Source of the DNA: Hippophae tibetana
Lineage: Eukaryota > Streptophyta > Magnoliopsida > Rosales > Elaeagnaceae
Length of the DNA stretch: 64,000 nucleotides
Direction of reading: 5' to 3'
Assembly (NCBI GenBank): GCA_037013495.1
Contig: CM072803.1
Span: forward strand, 21,411,501-21,475,500
Shown here: positions 1-12,420 of the stretch, one piece after another
Layout: each line of letters begins with the position of its first letter
How positions within the stretch are numbered: the stretch's first letter is position 1
The notes under the pieces: model-generated
What the model was told of the DNA's origin: nothing
The model's database searches: none
The model's input: only the letters and a program-made list of their open reading frames with translations
Made by a program: the position numbers and the translations under genes

Positions 1-2133
1 ATAAAGAGATAGATTTATAAATTTTTGGTTTAATTGTATGATATAATTTTATATATAAAGTTTTATGTTTAACCTATTTAAAAAAAAATATTTATTTTTT
101 TATCATCTAAAAGTGAAACCATGTTAAATAATTGAATCATTTATTGAGTAATTTTTTTTCTTAAGGGCCTAAAATAATTCATAATTATTATACTCTATTT
201 AAAGTATATAATAAATTTAGCACATTATTTTAGAAATATTAGTTATTTTATTTCATTACATTTCAATTAAGTCAATTTCATTTAAAATTTAAAATTAATT
301 AATTAATTTGATCAAAATCATCAAATTTATAATATCAATTACACAATTCAACACAAATCACATAACATTCTTAATATCACATGTATCATAATTAATTTTA
401 TTATAATTGAAAATTAAAAATTAAATCTTATATATGATATTTTTTTATCAAAATAACTAAGAAATAAGAAACTAAATTGAATATATACTTTTAGGGTTAT
501 AATATTTGAAATTTATAGATAGTTATCGTATCTATAGGTTATATGTTTTATTAATTTTTTTTAAAACCAATAATATTAATTTTTAAGAGTTTTTTATTAA
601 TTTAAAGAGTAATTTAAATTTAGTTTGATTAATTTAGATGTTTTTAGGATGTAAATAAAAAAAATTTGACCCAAAATTTATCAATTTCCTAATTTATCAA
701 TCCATTTGATTAATAAATATAATTTTTTAAATATTTAAATTTAAATTAATACTATTTTTTTTTCAAAGTACAATCCGCCTCTATTCATATATCTTCACTC
801 TAGTTCAAAGAATGTAGTTAGGAAAAGGGTGAATACTTCGAGAGGAAGCAAAATAGTGCGCCACTTGTTATAGTTGCTATAACACTAGAGTAGAAACTAG
901 ATATTCAAAAGCTTTTTAATCATATTTTTCTATTCTCTTCCAAAAAAAATTACATTTTTCTTTAATTAAATAGAAAGTTCCTTTTATATATTAATTTTTT
1001 CTTATTTATTTCCCATATATTAATCATTATTATTTTTTATTTTCAAATTACTTAATATTTTTTTCTTTTCATATATATTTAGATCTAGTATAATAATCTC
1101 TTTAATTCAATTTAAATTTGATAAAATTATGCATATTTTATTATGTTTTGTTAAATTTTTTCTCAAATTTAAATAAAGACCTAGTATTATTATTTGGATT
1201 TTTACAGGGATTTAAATATTTAAAAACTAAAGTCATTAAAAATAAATTTTTATCATATTATCAATTAAAAGAGATAAAATTTAAATAAAGATTAGAAAGA
1301 GTTAAAAGAAAAATACTCTAAAAAATTTACTCTTTTATAATTTAAAATATTTTTGATTTTTTAATTAAAACCTTCTCGATGTATTTTTATTTTAAATAAT
1401 TTGAAACTTATTAAAAAAGAGTAACCAATAGTTGAATTAATGTTTTGGACAGAAAAAGAAAAAAGAAAAAGAAAAGGTGAAAATAATTAATTGTGTCAAA
1501 TAGTGCTTGTAACTCCATAGGTTTCTTCCATTGTACTATTCAAGAAAAGGTGCATGCTTGACACCATTATCATTTTATCATTTTCCTGTATATCTCAACA
1601 ATTGACATTGACATTTGTTTGTTTTTATCATGGCCGAATCTCTAATAAATCAATCGATAAAATTAATAATTTAGTAAAATTCAACCATTATCATCTCAAA
1701 ATTATTATTAATCCCCCAAATTTGGTAAAAGCTAGACTAAATAAGTAACAATTAATTTAATCACGATTCACTATCTTATTGAATAAATAAAGTTAAATTA
1801 TATGTTTTAATAATAGATATAAAATAGACTATCTTATCTCATCTTATTTATATTTTATTTAGTATTTTTAATGAATTTATATTATAATATTATTTGATTT
1901 AAATATTATCTAATCTCGTAACACTAATGAATCAAACTTTAAATATATATTGTATAATTATTTTATTAAACTTACATTATAAATTATCATTTATAATTTT
2001 TTAATTTTTTATTCTTACTTATCCAATTTAAACTTATTAATGACAAATAAAATATCTCAATTAGTACTATTTCATTTCATTAAAAATTAGTTGAGATGAA
2101 ATAAAATTTAAAAATTAATAGATTATCGCATAA
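1..2133. other. AT-rich gene-free DNA
   Basis: The segment is strongly AT-rich, with many poly-A and poly-T runs. No reading frame in it resembles a known protein, and the one frame of about 64 codons near 1554-1748 has no recognisable motif. I see no RNA gene and no clear transposon ends. It is probably intergenic DNA beside the copia element that begins at 2134. Confidence 0.6.
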
Positions 2134-2401
2134 TGAAAAATTGAGATGAAACTCATTAATGCACGAAGAAAAGAGAGAGAATAGAGAGGAAGAAAAGTGT
2201 GAAAAATGATTTGAATTTTTTAGTGTTTGTATTGTTATAAGAAGATTTATATATTAGTTATGATAATTGATATTATTAGGTTGTTACATATATATGCATA
2301 GTTCTAACAAATTCAAACTATACGTTGTATCAATAATCCACGACACATTTATATCACTACACTTACAGTGTATAACATACACATATAATCATCACTTAAC
2401 A
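2134..2401 (-). repeat. 3' LTR of the copia element at 2134-7162
   Basis: The plus-strand left end starts TGAAAAATTGAGATGAAACT and the right end is ATCATCACTTAACA. Both recur, with changes, in the copy at 6921-7162. On the minus strand the repeat therefore runs from TGTTAAGTGATGAT to ...TTTTTCA, with TG/CA termini as expected for an LTR. At 268 bp it is slightly longer than its partner. Confidence 0.8.
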
Positions 2402-2579
2402 TCTTTCTATAAATTTATGGCTTAGCAATGATAATGAGTTTAACTTTTAAATTCTCAAACTTGGTTTTAGGAAGAGTTGTTAACACATTATCCACTTACT
2501 CTTCACTTGGAAAAAAACTCTACATTTAGATTACCAACTTGTACCTTTTCCTTTACAAAATGAAAGTCCATTTCTACGT

Positions 2580-5500
2580 GTTTGGTCTTTGAATGTAGCA
2601 TAGGATTTCTAGCTAAATGACCTGCAATTACATTGTCACAATAGATCATAGGTGGTTGCTGCAACTAAATTCTTAATTCTTTTAGTAATTTTGAGTCTAC
2701 ACCAATTCAGTAGTGGCATGAGCAAGAGCTATAAACTCTACCTCTAATACTACCTTTTACTTCATTCAAAACCACAAAACCAATGAAAGACCTAATAAGA
2801 TACAAAAACTCTAATGCTTTTCCAATGCAATGCTATGACTGATTGTGTCACCAAAATATCTAAGGAATCTCTTTGCATAAAAGAGATGAACTTTAATTGG
2901 ATAGTGTAAGAATTGACAAAGCTTGTTCAATGAGTATGTAATTTCAAGTTTTGTGAGTGTACAATATTGGAGAACTTCAACTATTGATCTGTAGTGGCTT
3001 GCATCCTCGAGAGGTTAGCCAGACGAATTAGACAATGTTTTCCTTAAAGCTAATGGTGTTTTGGTTGGCTTGGATTCAACTAGCTAAGATTTTTCCAAGA
3101 GTTATGAAATGTATTTCTATTGACATAAATGAAACACCTAATATATTCTTATCACTTCAATGCAAGTCCTTTAATGCAATGAGCTCATTAAGCTTAGTGA
3201 TCATAGATTGAATCAGAGAGACATTTTTTTCAATGACTATAATATCATCTACGTATATCAAAAACACCACCATGTAACTCACAGTGTTGAACATAAGTAT
3301 AGAAATATCAAAACTTGAACACTTAAATCCTCACTAAATTAGAAAATTAATAAGCTTGAGAAACCACATTTTTGGAGCTTGCTTAAGCCCATAAAAAGTC
3401 TTCTTTAGTTTACACACATAGTAAGGTTTTCTCTTTGTCTACAAAGCCTTATAGTTGTAACATATACACATTTTCTTACAAATCCCCATTGAGAAAAATA
3501 TTATTCATATCAAGTTGCCTTACAACCCATCATTTGGACAAAGCAAGAGTGAGCATAACTCTTATGGTAGATGATTTAATAACAGGGCTGAATGTCTTTG
3601 TGTAATCAATTCCTTAAGTTTAATCATACCTTTTTGCCATAACCCTATTTTTGTATCTTTCAAAACTTCTATCAGCCTTAAGCTTTACTTGAAAGACTCA
3701 TTTATTGCCAATGATTTAAGCATTACTTGGAGGAAGAACTAGTTCCTAAGTATTGTTGTATACTAATGCTAGAAGTTATTTTTTCATAAAAGCAAACAAT
3801 TATGGTGATTTTAAAGCTTCGATACAATTATGGATTCAGATAATATAACTTATATAGCTAACACCTTAGGTTTTAGAATAAAATTCTTAGCTTACATTTG
3901 TATGGATTGAGTGTTAGGATGTGGTAGTGAAGGCAATATGAGTTAAGAAGATTGTGTTGGGGAGATATATATAGTACCTGGTAAGAAAACAAACAGATCA
4001 AGGCCATTAGAATTAAAGATTGATATAGGTTGTACATGTATTGTATCAAGTGTTAGAAAAGGAACATAAGATGAAGTTGATTGATCGTTAGGAATGGATA
4101 GTTTGAAGCAAGATGCTATGATGAAGAGGTAAATTGTGACTAGTTTTGTCCATTGGATCAATGAGGTGTCATAGGTGAAAGTGAATGGTCAATGACATAA
4201 GTCAATGGTTGAGCCAGATCAAAAAGCCAGATCAAAAGCATTAAAGGAAACTTTGGAAACATGTAATTAGACAAAGGAAGACTAGCTAGTTGTATTGGTC
4301 ATTGTAGAAGACACTAGTTTAGACTTATTATGAAAAGGGAAAATTATCTCATAGAAAACAATATGGGGACTAGTATATACATTTTTTATTATATCTATAC
4401 ACAAATAGCCTTTGTGTTGGGGTGGATAACCAAGAAAAAGACAAGGAATGGAACAAGAGTTCTAATTTATTTGAGTTATAGAGTCTAGTGTAAAGGTATC
4501 AAAGACATCCAAAAATTATAAGATAGTCATATATTAGTGCTTTATTGTGTAACAACTCATATGATATTTTGAACTCAAGTGTTTTCAAAGGTATTTTGTT
4601 AATTAGATGCATAGCACATCTGAAGGCATATTCTCAAAACTCCAAAGTTAAACCAAATTTTAAGAGAAATGAAAGGCATGTCTCTACTACATACTTGTTC
4701 TTACATTCCATAACTCCATTTTATGAGGGTTTGTGTGGGCATTAGACTCGCTTGTTGTAATCACCTCTAAATAACAACTGATCAAGATCCCTAAACTCTC
4801 ATTCACCATCACATTGCACTTGTTTAACATCACTCTCGTAATGCTTTTTAACTATAGCAACAAAATGCTTAAACAACTCCAACACCTTACTTTTCTGCAT
4901 CATGACATACAACTATTGATACCTTGTGTAGCCATCAACAAATGGAAGAAAATAACAAGATTTATTCAAAGAAAATATAGGAGTAGGACCCCATACATCC
5001 ATATGAACAAATAGAAATGGCTTAGTGCTCATAACACGCACATGCTACATAGGTAGTTTCTATGATTTTACCATTTCACAAGCCTCACATACATTAGACA
5101 AGGAAATTAACTTGGCAGTCATATTATTCTTACTCATAATATTTTTAACCATTCAATATGAGGATTACTAAGCCTATTATGCCAAAACTCTCCTTTCACT
5201 ACTAACTTACTATGACACTTAAAATTGTTGACACTATTAAGAATTGAAGGATTTGAAAGAAAAAAGTTACCATTTTAGATCTCATAAGCAATAGATAGCT
5301 TGCATAATCCTTATTTAGTGCCCCCAACAAGTAGCACAGTGTCATTCTTCACATCTTTTACACAAAAGAAACATGGTGAAAACATAATAATAATGCTATT
5401 GTCTGCACATAACTTCTTAACATACATAGGATTCTTGGCAAAAATTGGAACATGTAGAATACCAAGTAACTTCAAATCTATTGTTTGTGTAGACAAAAAA

Positions 5501-6907
5501 CCTTCACCACAGTGTGTTATAGGTATTGCACTTCCATTTTCTAACATTACTTCTTTTAAGCCTTCATTTGACACATGATTCATCAAGACATTTAAATTTC
5601 TTGTTAAGTGGTGACTAGCACCTGTATTCATATACCAGTAATGAACAACAATCACAACTTGAGTTTTAATAGAAGAAAGATTGAACACTTGAGTTTTCTG
5701 AGTTAAGTAAGCTATTGGTGGGAAATTTTGATCACTTGATAATGATCCAAATTCGACCTGAGACTAATTGTTATTAACATATGAAATGAAGCAAATAAAT
5801 CTTATTGATTGTTAAAATCTTCATATTATTCATTTTGTTGCACTTGAGACGAGTTCAAGTGTGGATTTCTTGAACTCCTAGAGTTATTACTAGAATTGTT
5901 AGAGGAGTTTGAGTACATGAAATAGCACCGAGAGGTAATATGTCTTTGTTCCTTACAAATTTAACAATTGCATTTATACTTCCCAATGTTCTTGTTTTGA
6001 TTATTTTGATTGTTATTTCCACAACTTTGATAATATTACCCCTAGTTGTTATTGTTTCCTTGATTTTGTGATTAAGGTGTGAAGTTGTTGTTACTTTGAC
6101 TTTGATTGTTGTTCTAAAAATTCTGAGAGAAGACTAGTCTTGCAATATTTTCTTGTATCATCTATTAAGAATTCATACTATTCATATGTTCCATCTACTT
6201 CTCATGAATTCTCAAAGAGATAAATACCTCATCAAGAGATGTAACTCTCTTTTCTGAGTGATGTTCGTGATAATAGAAGCATAATCACTTTGAAGTCCTC
6301 CAAGCATATAAATAACTTGTTCATGGTCATTAATTTTATCACTAGTAGCTATATGATCAAGCAAATTCTTCAGAGTTCCAATGTAAGTTTCCATCAACAC
6401 AACACCTTTTTGAAGGGTTTGCAATTGCCACCTCAATTGCAACAGTTGTGCTTGAGAATTATGAAAGAATACCTTCTCTAGAGCCTTCCAATATAAAGTT
6501 TTGAATCTTTATCCTTGCCAAAAAGATATTGCAAGTAATTATGAGTCACTAAATTGTAAATCCAATTCATAATTATCTTATCTTTAGTATCCCAAACATC
6601 AAATTCATAATCGCTTTCAAAAACTTCTTGACTTTGAGTTTGTATCACCAGTGGAAACCTAAACAACTTTCTTGACAAATCGTGGAAGGGCTATAGAATA
6701 TGCATCAATGAAACTCATCAATCCATACTTTCGAACCACATGCTTCATCTATTTGTGCCATATTAAGTAGTTATTTTGATCGAGTTTAACAAAAAAATTA
6801 GAACTATTAAGAATATTTTGCAAGGAGAATGAAGCATATGAAGAACTCAAGCCATAATTACTAGTTGTATCAATAGATGCAGATGAATTTGGAGATAGTT
6901 GAGTCAT
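2580..6907 (-). pseudogene. copia gag-pol, broken
   Basis: The polyprotein gene reads on the minus strand from an ATG at about 6907. The gag part (about 6907-6212) has the NNYLIW motif typical of the copia gag N-terminus and then UBN2-like sequence ending in LGGLQSDYASIITNIT. A basic zinc-knuckle-like region follows near 5900-6000. The protease/pre-integrase segment (5688-5311) contains WYMNTGASHHLT, the copia form of the aspartic-protease active site with D changed to N, and ends with an ITHCGEGF-like block. Integrase remnants lie at about 4500-5300. Reverse transcriptase is at about 3000-3900 with the YVDD catalytic motif near 3245-3265, and RNase H remnants extend to about 2580. There are many stops, so no functional product is expected. 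Confidence 0.8.
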
Positions 6908-6908
6908 A

Positions 6909-6920
6909 ACTTTGATACCA
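6909..6920 (-). other. Primer binding site of the copia element
   Basis: On the minus strand the bases directly after the LTR's terminal CA read TGGTATCAAAGT. This is the usual plant copia PBS, complementary to the 3' end of initiator-methionine tRNA, with one change from TGGTATCAGAG. It fixes the orientation of the element and the inner border of the 5' LTR at 6921. Confidence 0.75.
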
Positions 6921-7162
6921 TGAAAGATTGAGATGAAACTCAGTAATGCATGAAGAGAAGATAGAGATTAGAAAGAAAGAGAAGTGTGCAAAATAATCTC
7001 AATTCATGAATGTTTGTATTGCTAAAAGAAGGTTTATATATCAATTATGGTGATTGATATTATTAGGTTGCTACACATATTTCTAACAAATTCACAATAC
7101 ACACCGTAACAACAATGCACAATACATAGTACACCACCACACACATACAATCATCACTTAAC
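6921..7162 (-). repeat. 5' LTR of the copia element at 2134-7162
   Basis: This 242-bp copy pairs with 2134-2401. Shared blocks include the TTGAGATGAAACTCA end, a GTTTGTATTG stretch, TGATTGATATTATTAGGTTG and the AATCATCACTTAAC end. The outer terminal base expected for CA is missing, consistent with decay. Confidence 0.8.
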
Positions 7163-7951
7163 TTATGAATCTGATTATCATATTATCTTAATTTATATTT
7201 CTAGTTGAAATGATGTTAAGTTATGAAAATCATATTTCACAACTTTTAATTTTCTTTTAAAACTATGAAAATAATTAAATTATACTTAAACTAAAAATTA
7301 AGTTGTTTAGCTCCATCTATTTTTCATAAAATTTGATTTGACATTAAATTTTGAAGTGTTTCATATATAAACCATAATTAATTTAATTTTATAACATAAT
7401 TTATTCACAAATAAAGTTTTATTTTATTCCTTTTCATGTGGTGCACATATTTTTTTCGTATAAAGTAAAAAATACATATTTTTTACACGTTAAAAAATGC
7501 AATATACATATATTTTTTTAGATAAAGTTAAAAGTGAAATAATATGAATGATATAATCATATAAAAATCGGAGGAAATATAATTTATAATAAATCACTTG
7601 ATAGTTCAATTTATTGAGTCTATTTATCTTATAGTAAAAAAAAAGATTGAATTCCCCAAATCTCATTCTCTAATCCACATTTATATAGTGCTTAATTATT
7701 GTTTGAATAAAAAAAATTAACAATCAACTTCATTTCATACAAAAATCATAGTAATTATTAGAATTTCTTTGTACATAATGCTTGATATATATTAAAGCAA
7801 ATTAACTTCAACATTAAACAATACTATATACACATCAATTACATCGAGGCTAGTTAAATTACTAAAAACAATCAAACTAAAACATGGCGTCAATATTATA
7901 CTAATTAAGTAGATCATCATCTTAAGAAAGTAACTAAGATTAATTATGGAA
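7163..7951. other. Intergenic DNA between the copia relic and the CCT gene
   Basis: About 790 bp of AT-rich sequence with no gene that I recognise. The right part is downstream of the stop codon of the minus-strand CCT-domain gene and should contain its 3' UTR and polyadenylation signals. I could not place these with confidence. Confidence 0.5.
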
Positions 7952-10900
7952 TTATATTTGAGAAAAAACATCAAGAAAATTGACCCAATTGTCATCTTCT
8001 TCATCACCTTCTTCTCCATTTATTTGACTCCATTGAATTTGAGACTTATTTTCAGCAATTTCATCGTTTCTTGCAAATCTTCCTCTGATGCGTGGTCGAC
8101 TATCTGCCAATGTCTTCCTACATACATACTGCAAAATCCAGACAAAAGTGTTTTTTTTTAATCAAAAATCACATCACAATCTAGTTTTTTATTTTATTTT
8201 TAATAATGGTCTTATTTTCAAAAATCACTAAATTTTTGGAACATCTTCTCTATGTTTCTAAAAAAATTGGAAGGTCATTCATAAATTAAGACTGAAAAAC
8301 AATTATGGTCCTAACTTTCATCAATTCTTCACTTCAGTACCCTAACTTTTTTTTTTTGCTAGATTTGGGCATCTAACTTCTAAAATTTTATAAATTTGAA
8401 CCAAATATAAAAATCATGTTAAATTTTAACCTAACACTTAAATTTAACATATTAAAATTACTTTCTTTTCTTATGATTTATTCACTTTTGGATCAAATTT
8501 TTGAAAATTAAAAAGTATTAGACCAAATGAAACGAAAAAAAGAAATTAGGAGACTGAATTATAAAATAGTAAATGTTAGGGAATCATAAGGATTGTTTAG
8601 CTTAACTTTAAAAAATTCTTTTTTTGTATAATTAAAAAAATATTATTAATTCTTGAACGCCTTTTCAAAAGTTTATTTTATGATTTTTTTAAACAGCCTT
8701 CCGAAATTAATAGTCTACAACATTGCTATATATATGTGTGTGTGCTAAGAGAAGAGTTAATAGAGACTATGTGTAAAGTGATACCCTGAATAATCTAGAA
8801 TTTAGGTAGAGAAAATTGTGTTAAATATAATTAATATGTTAATGCTAGAGGTTGCACGGTCTTATTTGATTTATATATTTTCATAATATTTAATATGAGT
8901 TTTATTAATTTTATAATTTAAGAATACAATTAATTAACTTTAAATTTTTAAAAATTGAGATTTTTTTCTAAAATAAGATCCAAATTATATATTTTATTAA
9001 TAAAAAAAATTAAAAAAATATTGATTCATCCCTATTTCTCTCTCATGTTTTTTCTCTCTCCCTCTCTTATTACTATTTTATTAATAATAAAAAATTAAGA
9101 CATAAAGAAAGAGTCACTAGGAGAGAAAATAATTGAGAGAGAAAGGGTGAGTGAGCACAGAGGAAAAGAATAGAAAGGGAAGGAGAGAATTTTTTTTACT
9201 TTTTTAATAAAATATATAATTTTTATTTAATTCTAAAAAAAATTAATTTTTAAATTTTTTAACTTAATTAATCATACTTTAAATTAAAAAACTAATAAAA
9301 AATACTTAAAAAATTATAAAATTAAAGTATATAAATTAAGTAATTATAAAATCTGAATCTAATGTTAACCATAAAAAGAATAAGTTAAACATATGTAAAT
9401 AATATATCAATTTTCAAATGAGTTTATGTATCATGCTTCTCACCAATTATTATAATTGAGCCAACCCATGATTCATATGACAAAAAATTTATATGTATGT
9501 TGAGTTTCATCATCTATTGAACAATATTATATATAGAGTGTAGTGTTGTTGTGTTCTCTGTTCAATTAGGTTCGCTGTAAAGTGCAAATATAGACTACTT
9601 GACTTTGATAGATTGATATATACAAAAGACAAAGTGCCTAGCTTTGTAAAGTCCCAGCTTTTCCTGGTATTTCAAAAGCAACTAACTACTCAATCCATTT
9701 GTTCTTCCTAAAGGTATCCATCCATATGACTTTATATTAATTGAAGCTTAGTTAGTTGGTTTGGCTTCGTTCATTCTTGAATACCTACGTATCATTTAAT
9801 AATTAAATAAAAAGTTATTATTTTTTCTCATGATATAAACTAATAAGAGTTTACTGATTGTGGTTTAGTAAGTGATTTTAACGGTAAGATTAAGATTTTT
9901 TTTTCATTTTAAATCATAAATTTAAAACATATTAAATATGAATAGATAAAGAAAACTACTAAATTCTTAAAAATTATAATATTAACCAAAAAATTGAGTG
10001 AGAGACACAAATGGTACTTAAAGACCTAGCTCCGGGTATGTTTGTTTCTAAATTTGAAATTCAATGAAAATAATATTATTATTAATGGAATCAATTCGAG
10101 AGTAAAATATAGTTGCCATTAAAAGAGATTAAAAATGAAAAATAACTTATATAATCTTTTGGATGAAAGAATAGAAAACAAAACAATGGAATATCTAAGG
10201 GTCCGTTTGGTATAGAATTCGAAAACAATTTTTTATTTTTGAAAATAAAAAATTAGAAAACATAAAGAAATATGCATTTGGTACAAATATTTTTTTAATA
10301 TAGATAAGTCTTGAAAATGTTTGTGTTTTTAGAAAATGACTAAACGTTGTTTTCATATTTTTTAAAAGTTCTATCCAAATGTAAACTAACTAATACCCAA
10401 AAATAATTTTTGAATTTAATAACAAAAATTAACTTAAATTAAAAAAAAATCAAATATTAAAATAATTTTTATATTATATCTCTTCTAAAAATATTTTTAA
10501 AACATAAACCAAATTAAATCTAAAATTTACATTTCATTCTATTACATTCTTATCAATTTATCAAACATGAGTTTAAAGTAATTGTAAAAATAAAATATGT
10601 AAACATAAACCAAACCCAATTTTAATTAACTTCAATACATGTAGGGTGATAATTATATCAAATTAGTTATGTTCGTGTCATTTTTATAATTATCGTTGAT
10701 AAATATATGTTACAATTTTATTTTATTTTTTACAAATTTAATTTTGAAATAAGAAATAGGAGATTGAATACTCAAAAAAACAAAATAATAATAATAATAA
10801 ACAAACACCTTAATCTTTTTGTTGAAGTTCCTGAGGTTTCTCTTGCTCTTATATCTCTCAATTCTTTCTTTTTTCTCTTCTGGATTATAACGGCAAGCCT

Positions 10901-12199
10901 TGCTCATTCCTTCTATAATTGCATTACTCTCACTTGATAATGGACTTTCTGATGATCTGTAACTTTGTTGTCCTCTATTATCTCTCTGCACTCAAAAAAA
11001 AAAAAGGAAAAAAAATTAATAAAGTTTGAAAAATAATAAAAATGTATGCCCTTAATTGTAACTTAATATGCATTCCCATATAATCCACAATGAGTACATA
11101 AATGAGTAATTAATAGTTAATAATTATTTTCTCCTTAAAAATTAGCATATTTTAATCTCATTGATCCCATATATATATATATGTTAAATTAAGGAGATTT
11201 TATTATCTATTAAAAATAATTTTAGAAAAGAAGTACCTTAAAAAAAGAACATACTATATGAACAAAATCTACATAATATGTCATGAATACAAAATGCATT
11301 TTCTAAATTCAAAAATCACATTTGGAAAAATGAATTTCATTTATTTCAGATCATTTATATATTAAAAATCACACATTAGACACATGGAAAATACTTTATA
11401 TAATAATTCTTTTATTCCAAAAAGCACTTCTATAAAACTTCAAATGCAGAAGAAAAAAACTAATTAGGCTAAACAAATTTTGAGATATTTAAATATTAGT
11501 TAATTTTATTACCATTAAATTTTACCGGGTTAGTTAATAAATATTAATTAACTAACCTAATACAACTTAATAAAAAAAATTATATGTAGATAAAATAAGG
11601 TGCATTTATGAAAAAGCAATTAATTAATTAAATACCTTTATATAAAATATACTAAAATTTGAATGGCATACGCCACACGGCCACACCTAATTAGCCAACT
11701 ACTATAGTACTATTGTTATAAGTGAAGAGACGAAAAGTTTTGTCAGTAAAGTTATAAAAACATAAAGACTTGCGGGGTATTATCGACAATTGACCTGCAA
11801 ATCTCCAGCACTGTAAACTCTCCTAACCGGACCGGTTTCATAGTCAAAAAACTCGGAAGCCATTGAAGAAAGAATCGGATGAGTCCAGTTCTTATGCAGA
11901 GAATGACTGCTCTCACTTGGATGAGTTTGAGTCTCGTGACTCGCCAGTGAACTCAGAGAAGCGTGGCTACTAGAACCGCTTCTACTGCTATAATAATCGA
12001 ACGAGTTTGACAAACTCCGAGTCTCTTGGAGCGAGTCAAAAAACTCGTTTTGAACGAGTTCTTGTTGTTCGGAGAAGAGGGGGTAGTAAGAAGTATTATT
12101 ATTCAGGTAAGGCATTGGATGAGATGGAGATGGAGATGGAGATGGGATTAATTGTGAGTTGGAGGCGCGTGAGAACGAGGGAGTGAGGTGATTGTACAT
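7952..12199 (-). CDS. CCT-motif family protein, probable transcriptional regulator
   Basis: Three minus-strand exons join in phase 0 at GT-AG sites: 12199-11795, 10985-10809 and 8128-7952. They encode 252 residues. The C-terminal half carries a complete CCT domain (about residues 168-212): exon 2 ends at NFNKKIK and exon 3 resumes with YVCRKTLADSRPRIRGRF, so an intron splits the domain. CCT domains, named after CONSTANS, CO-like and TOC1, act in the nucleus and bind DNA with NF-Y partners. No B-box zinc finger or response-regulator domain is present, which places it among the CCT-only (CMF) proteins, some of which act in flowering, sugar or chloroplast gene control. The Ser/Pro-rich N-terminus contains VRRVYSAGDLQ, a block common in that subfamily. 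An in-frame TTG lies upstream, but the first ATG is at 12199-12197 and an in-frame TAA lies at 12280-12278. I cannot assign the exact orthologue. Confidence 0.88.
8281..8605. repeat. Possible inverted-repeat element in CCT intron 2
   Basis: The left part contains GGTCCTAACTTTC and a related block, and the right part contains AATGTTAGGGAATCA. These make a loosely inverted pair typical of small Mutator-like MITEs in plants. The ends and target-site duplication are not clear. Confidence 0.3.
8850..9370. repeat. Foldback (long inverted-repeat) element in CCT intron 2
   Basis: Sequence from about 8850-9060 recurs in inverted orientation at about 9160-9370. One shared block is TTATATATTTTATTAATAAA against its reverse complement near 9208-9225. 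The pyrimidine-rich TTTCTCTCTC stretch near 9040-9070 faces a purine-rich GAGAG stretch near 9120-9190. Arms are roughly 170-200 bp with mismatches. It is non-coding and lies wholly in the 2,680-bp second intron of the CCT-domain gene. Confidence 0.55.
10197..10388. mobile_element. Possible small MITE in CCT intron 2
   Basis: The left end reads GGGTCCGTTTGGTATAG. The right end near 10371-10386 reads CTATCCAAATGTAAAC, whose reverse complement GTTTACATTTGGATAG is an imperfect match. About 190 bp separate the ends and no coding sequence is present. A target-site duplication could not be settled by eye. Confidence 0.4.
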
Positions 12200-12239
12200 T
12201 GGCGCGTGGGATTGAATTAAGGAGATGTTCAAGTGGGGA

Positions 12240-12420
12240 TGTGAGAAGGAATGGATTATGGAATGGGGAGTAGTAGGTTATGGGGGAGTACTTAAGAGGG
12301 ATGAGTCTGAGAGTGAGAGAGAAATCAAAGTGAAAAGGACGTGACTTGGCTCGGTGCTATTGCTGATGTGGATGATTACGTCATCCGTATTCTTTGTGCA
12401 AGCGTTGACATTTCCCCTCC
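12240..12420 (-). promoter_or_regulatory. 5' flank of the CCT gene with an ACGT element
   Basis: The DNA upstream of the CCT start, read on the minus strand, has a CT-rich leader-like stretch near 12290-12325 and the motif GGATGACGTAATC at about 12372-12384. This is a TGACGTAA-type bZIP site. The local base composition is less AT-rich than the flanks, which fits a promoter. TATA box and start site are not assigned. Confidence 0.4.

Larger units (their letters stand above)
2134..7162 (-). mobile_element. Decayed Ty1/copia LTR retrotransposon
   Basis: This is a structurally complete but dead copia element read on the minus strand. Its LTRs lie at 6921-7162 (5') and 2134-2401 (3'). A PBS beginning TGGTATCAAAG on the minus strand directly abuts the 5' LTR at about 6909-6920. 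Between the LTRs come, in copia order, UBN2-type gag, protease/pre-integrase, integrase and reverse transcriptase with YVDD. Every coding segment is broken by stops and frameshifts. The two LTRs share their ends and internal blocks but differ by many substitutions and indels, so the insertion is old. I could not see a convincing target-site duplication. Confidence 0.85.

Noticed and set aside
2128..7175. GATTATC-like sequence on both sides of the copia element as a target duplication
   Set aside because: The copies are not adjacent to both LTR ends, and copia elements make 5-bp duplications.
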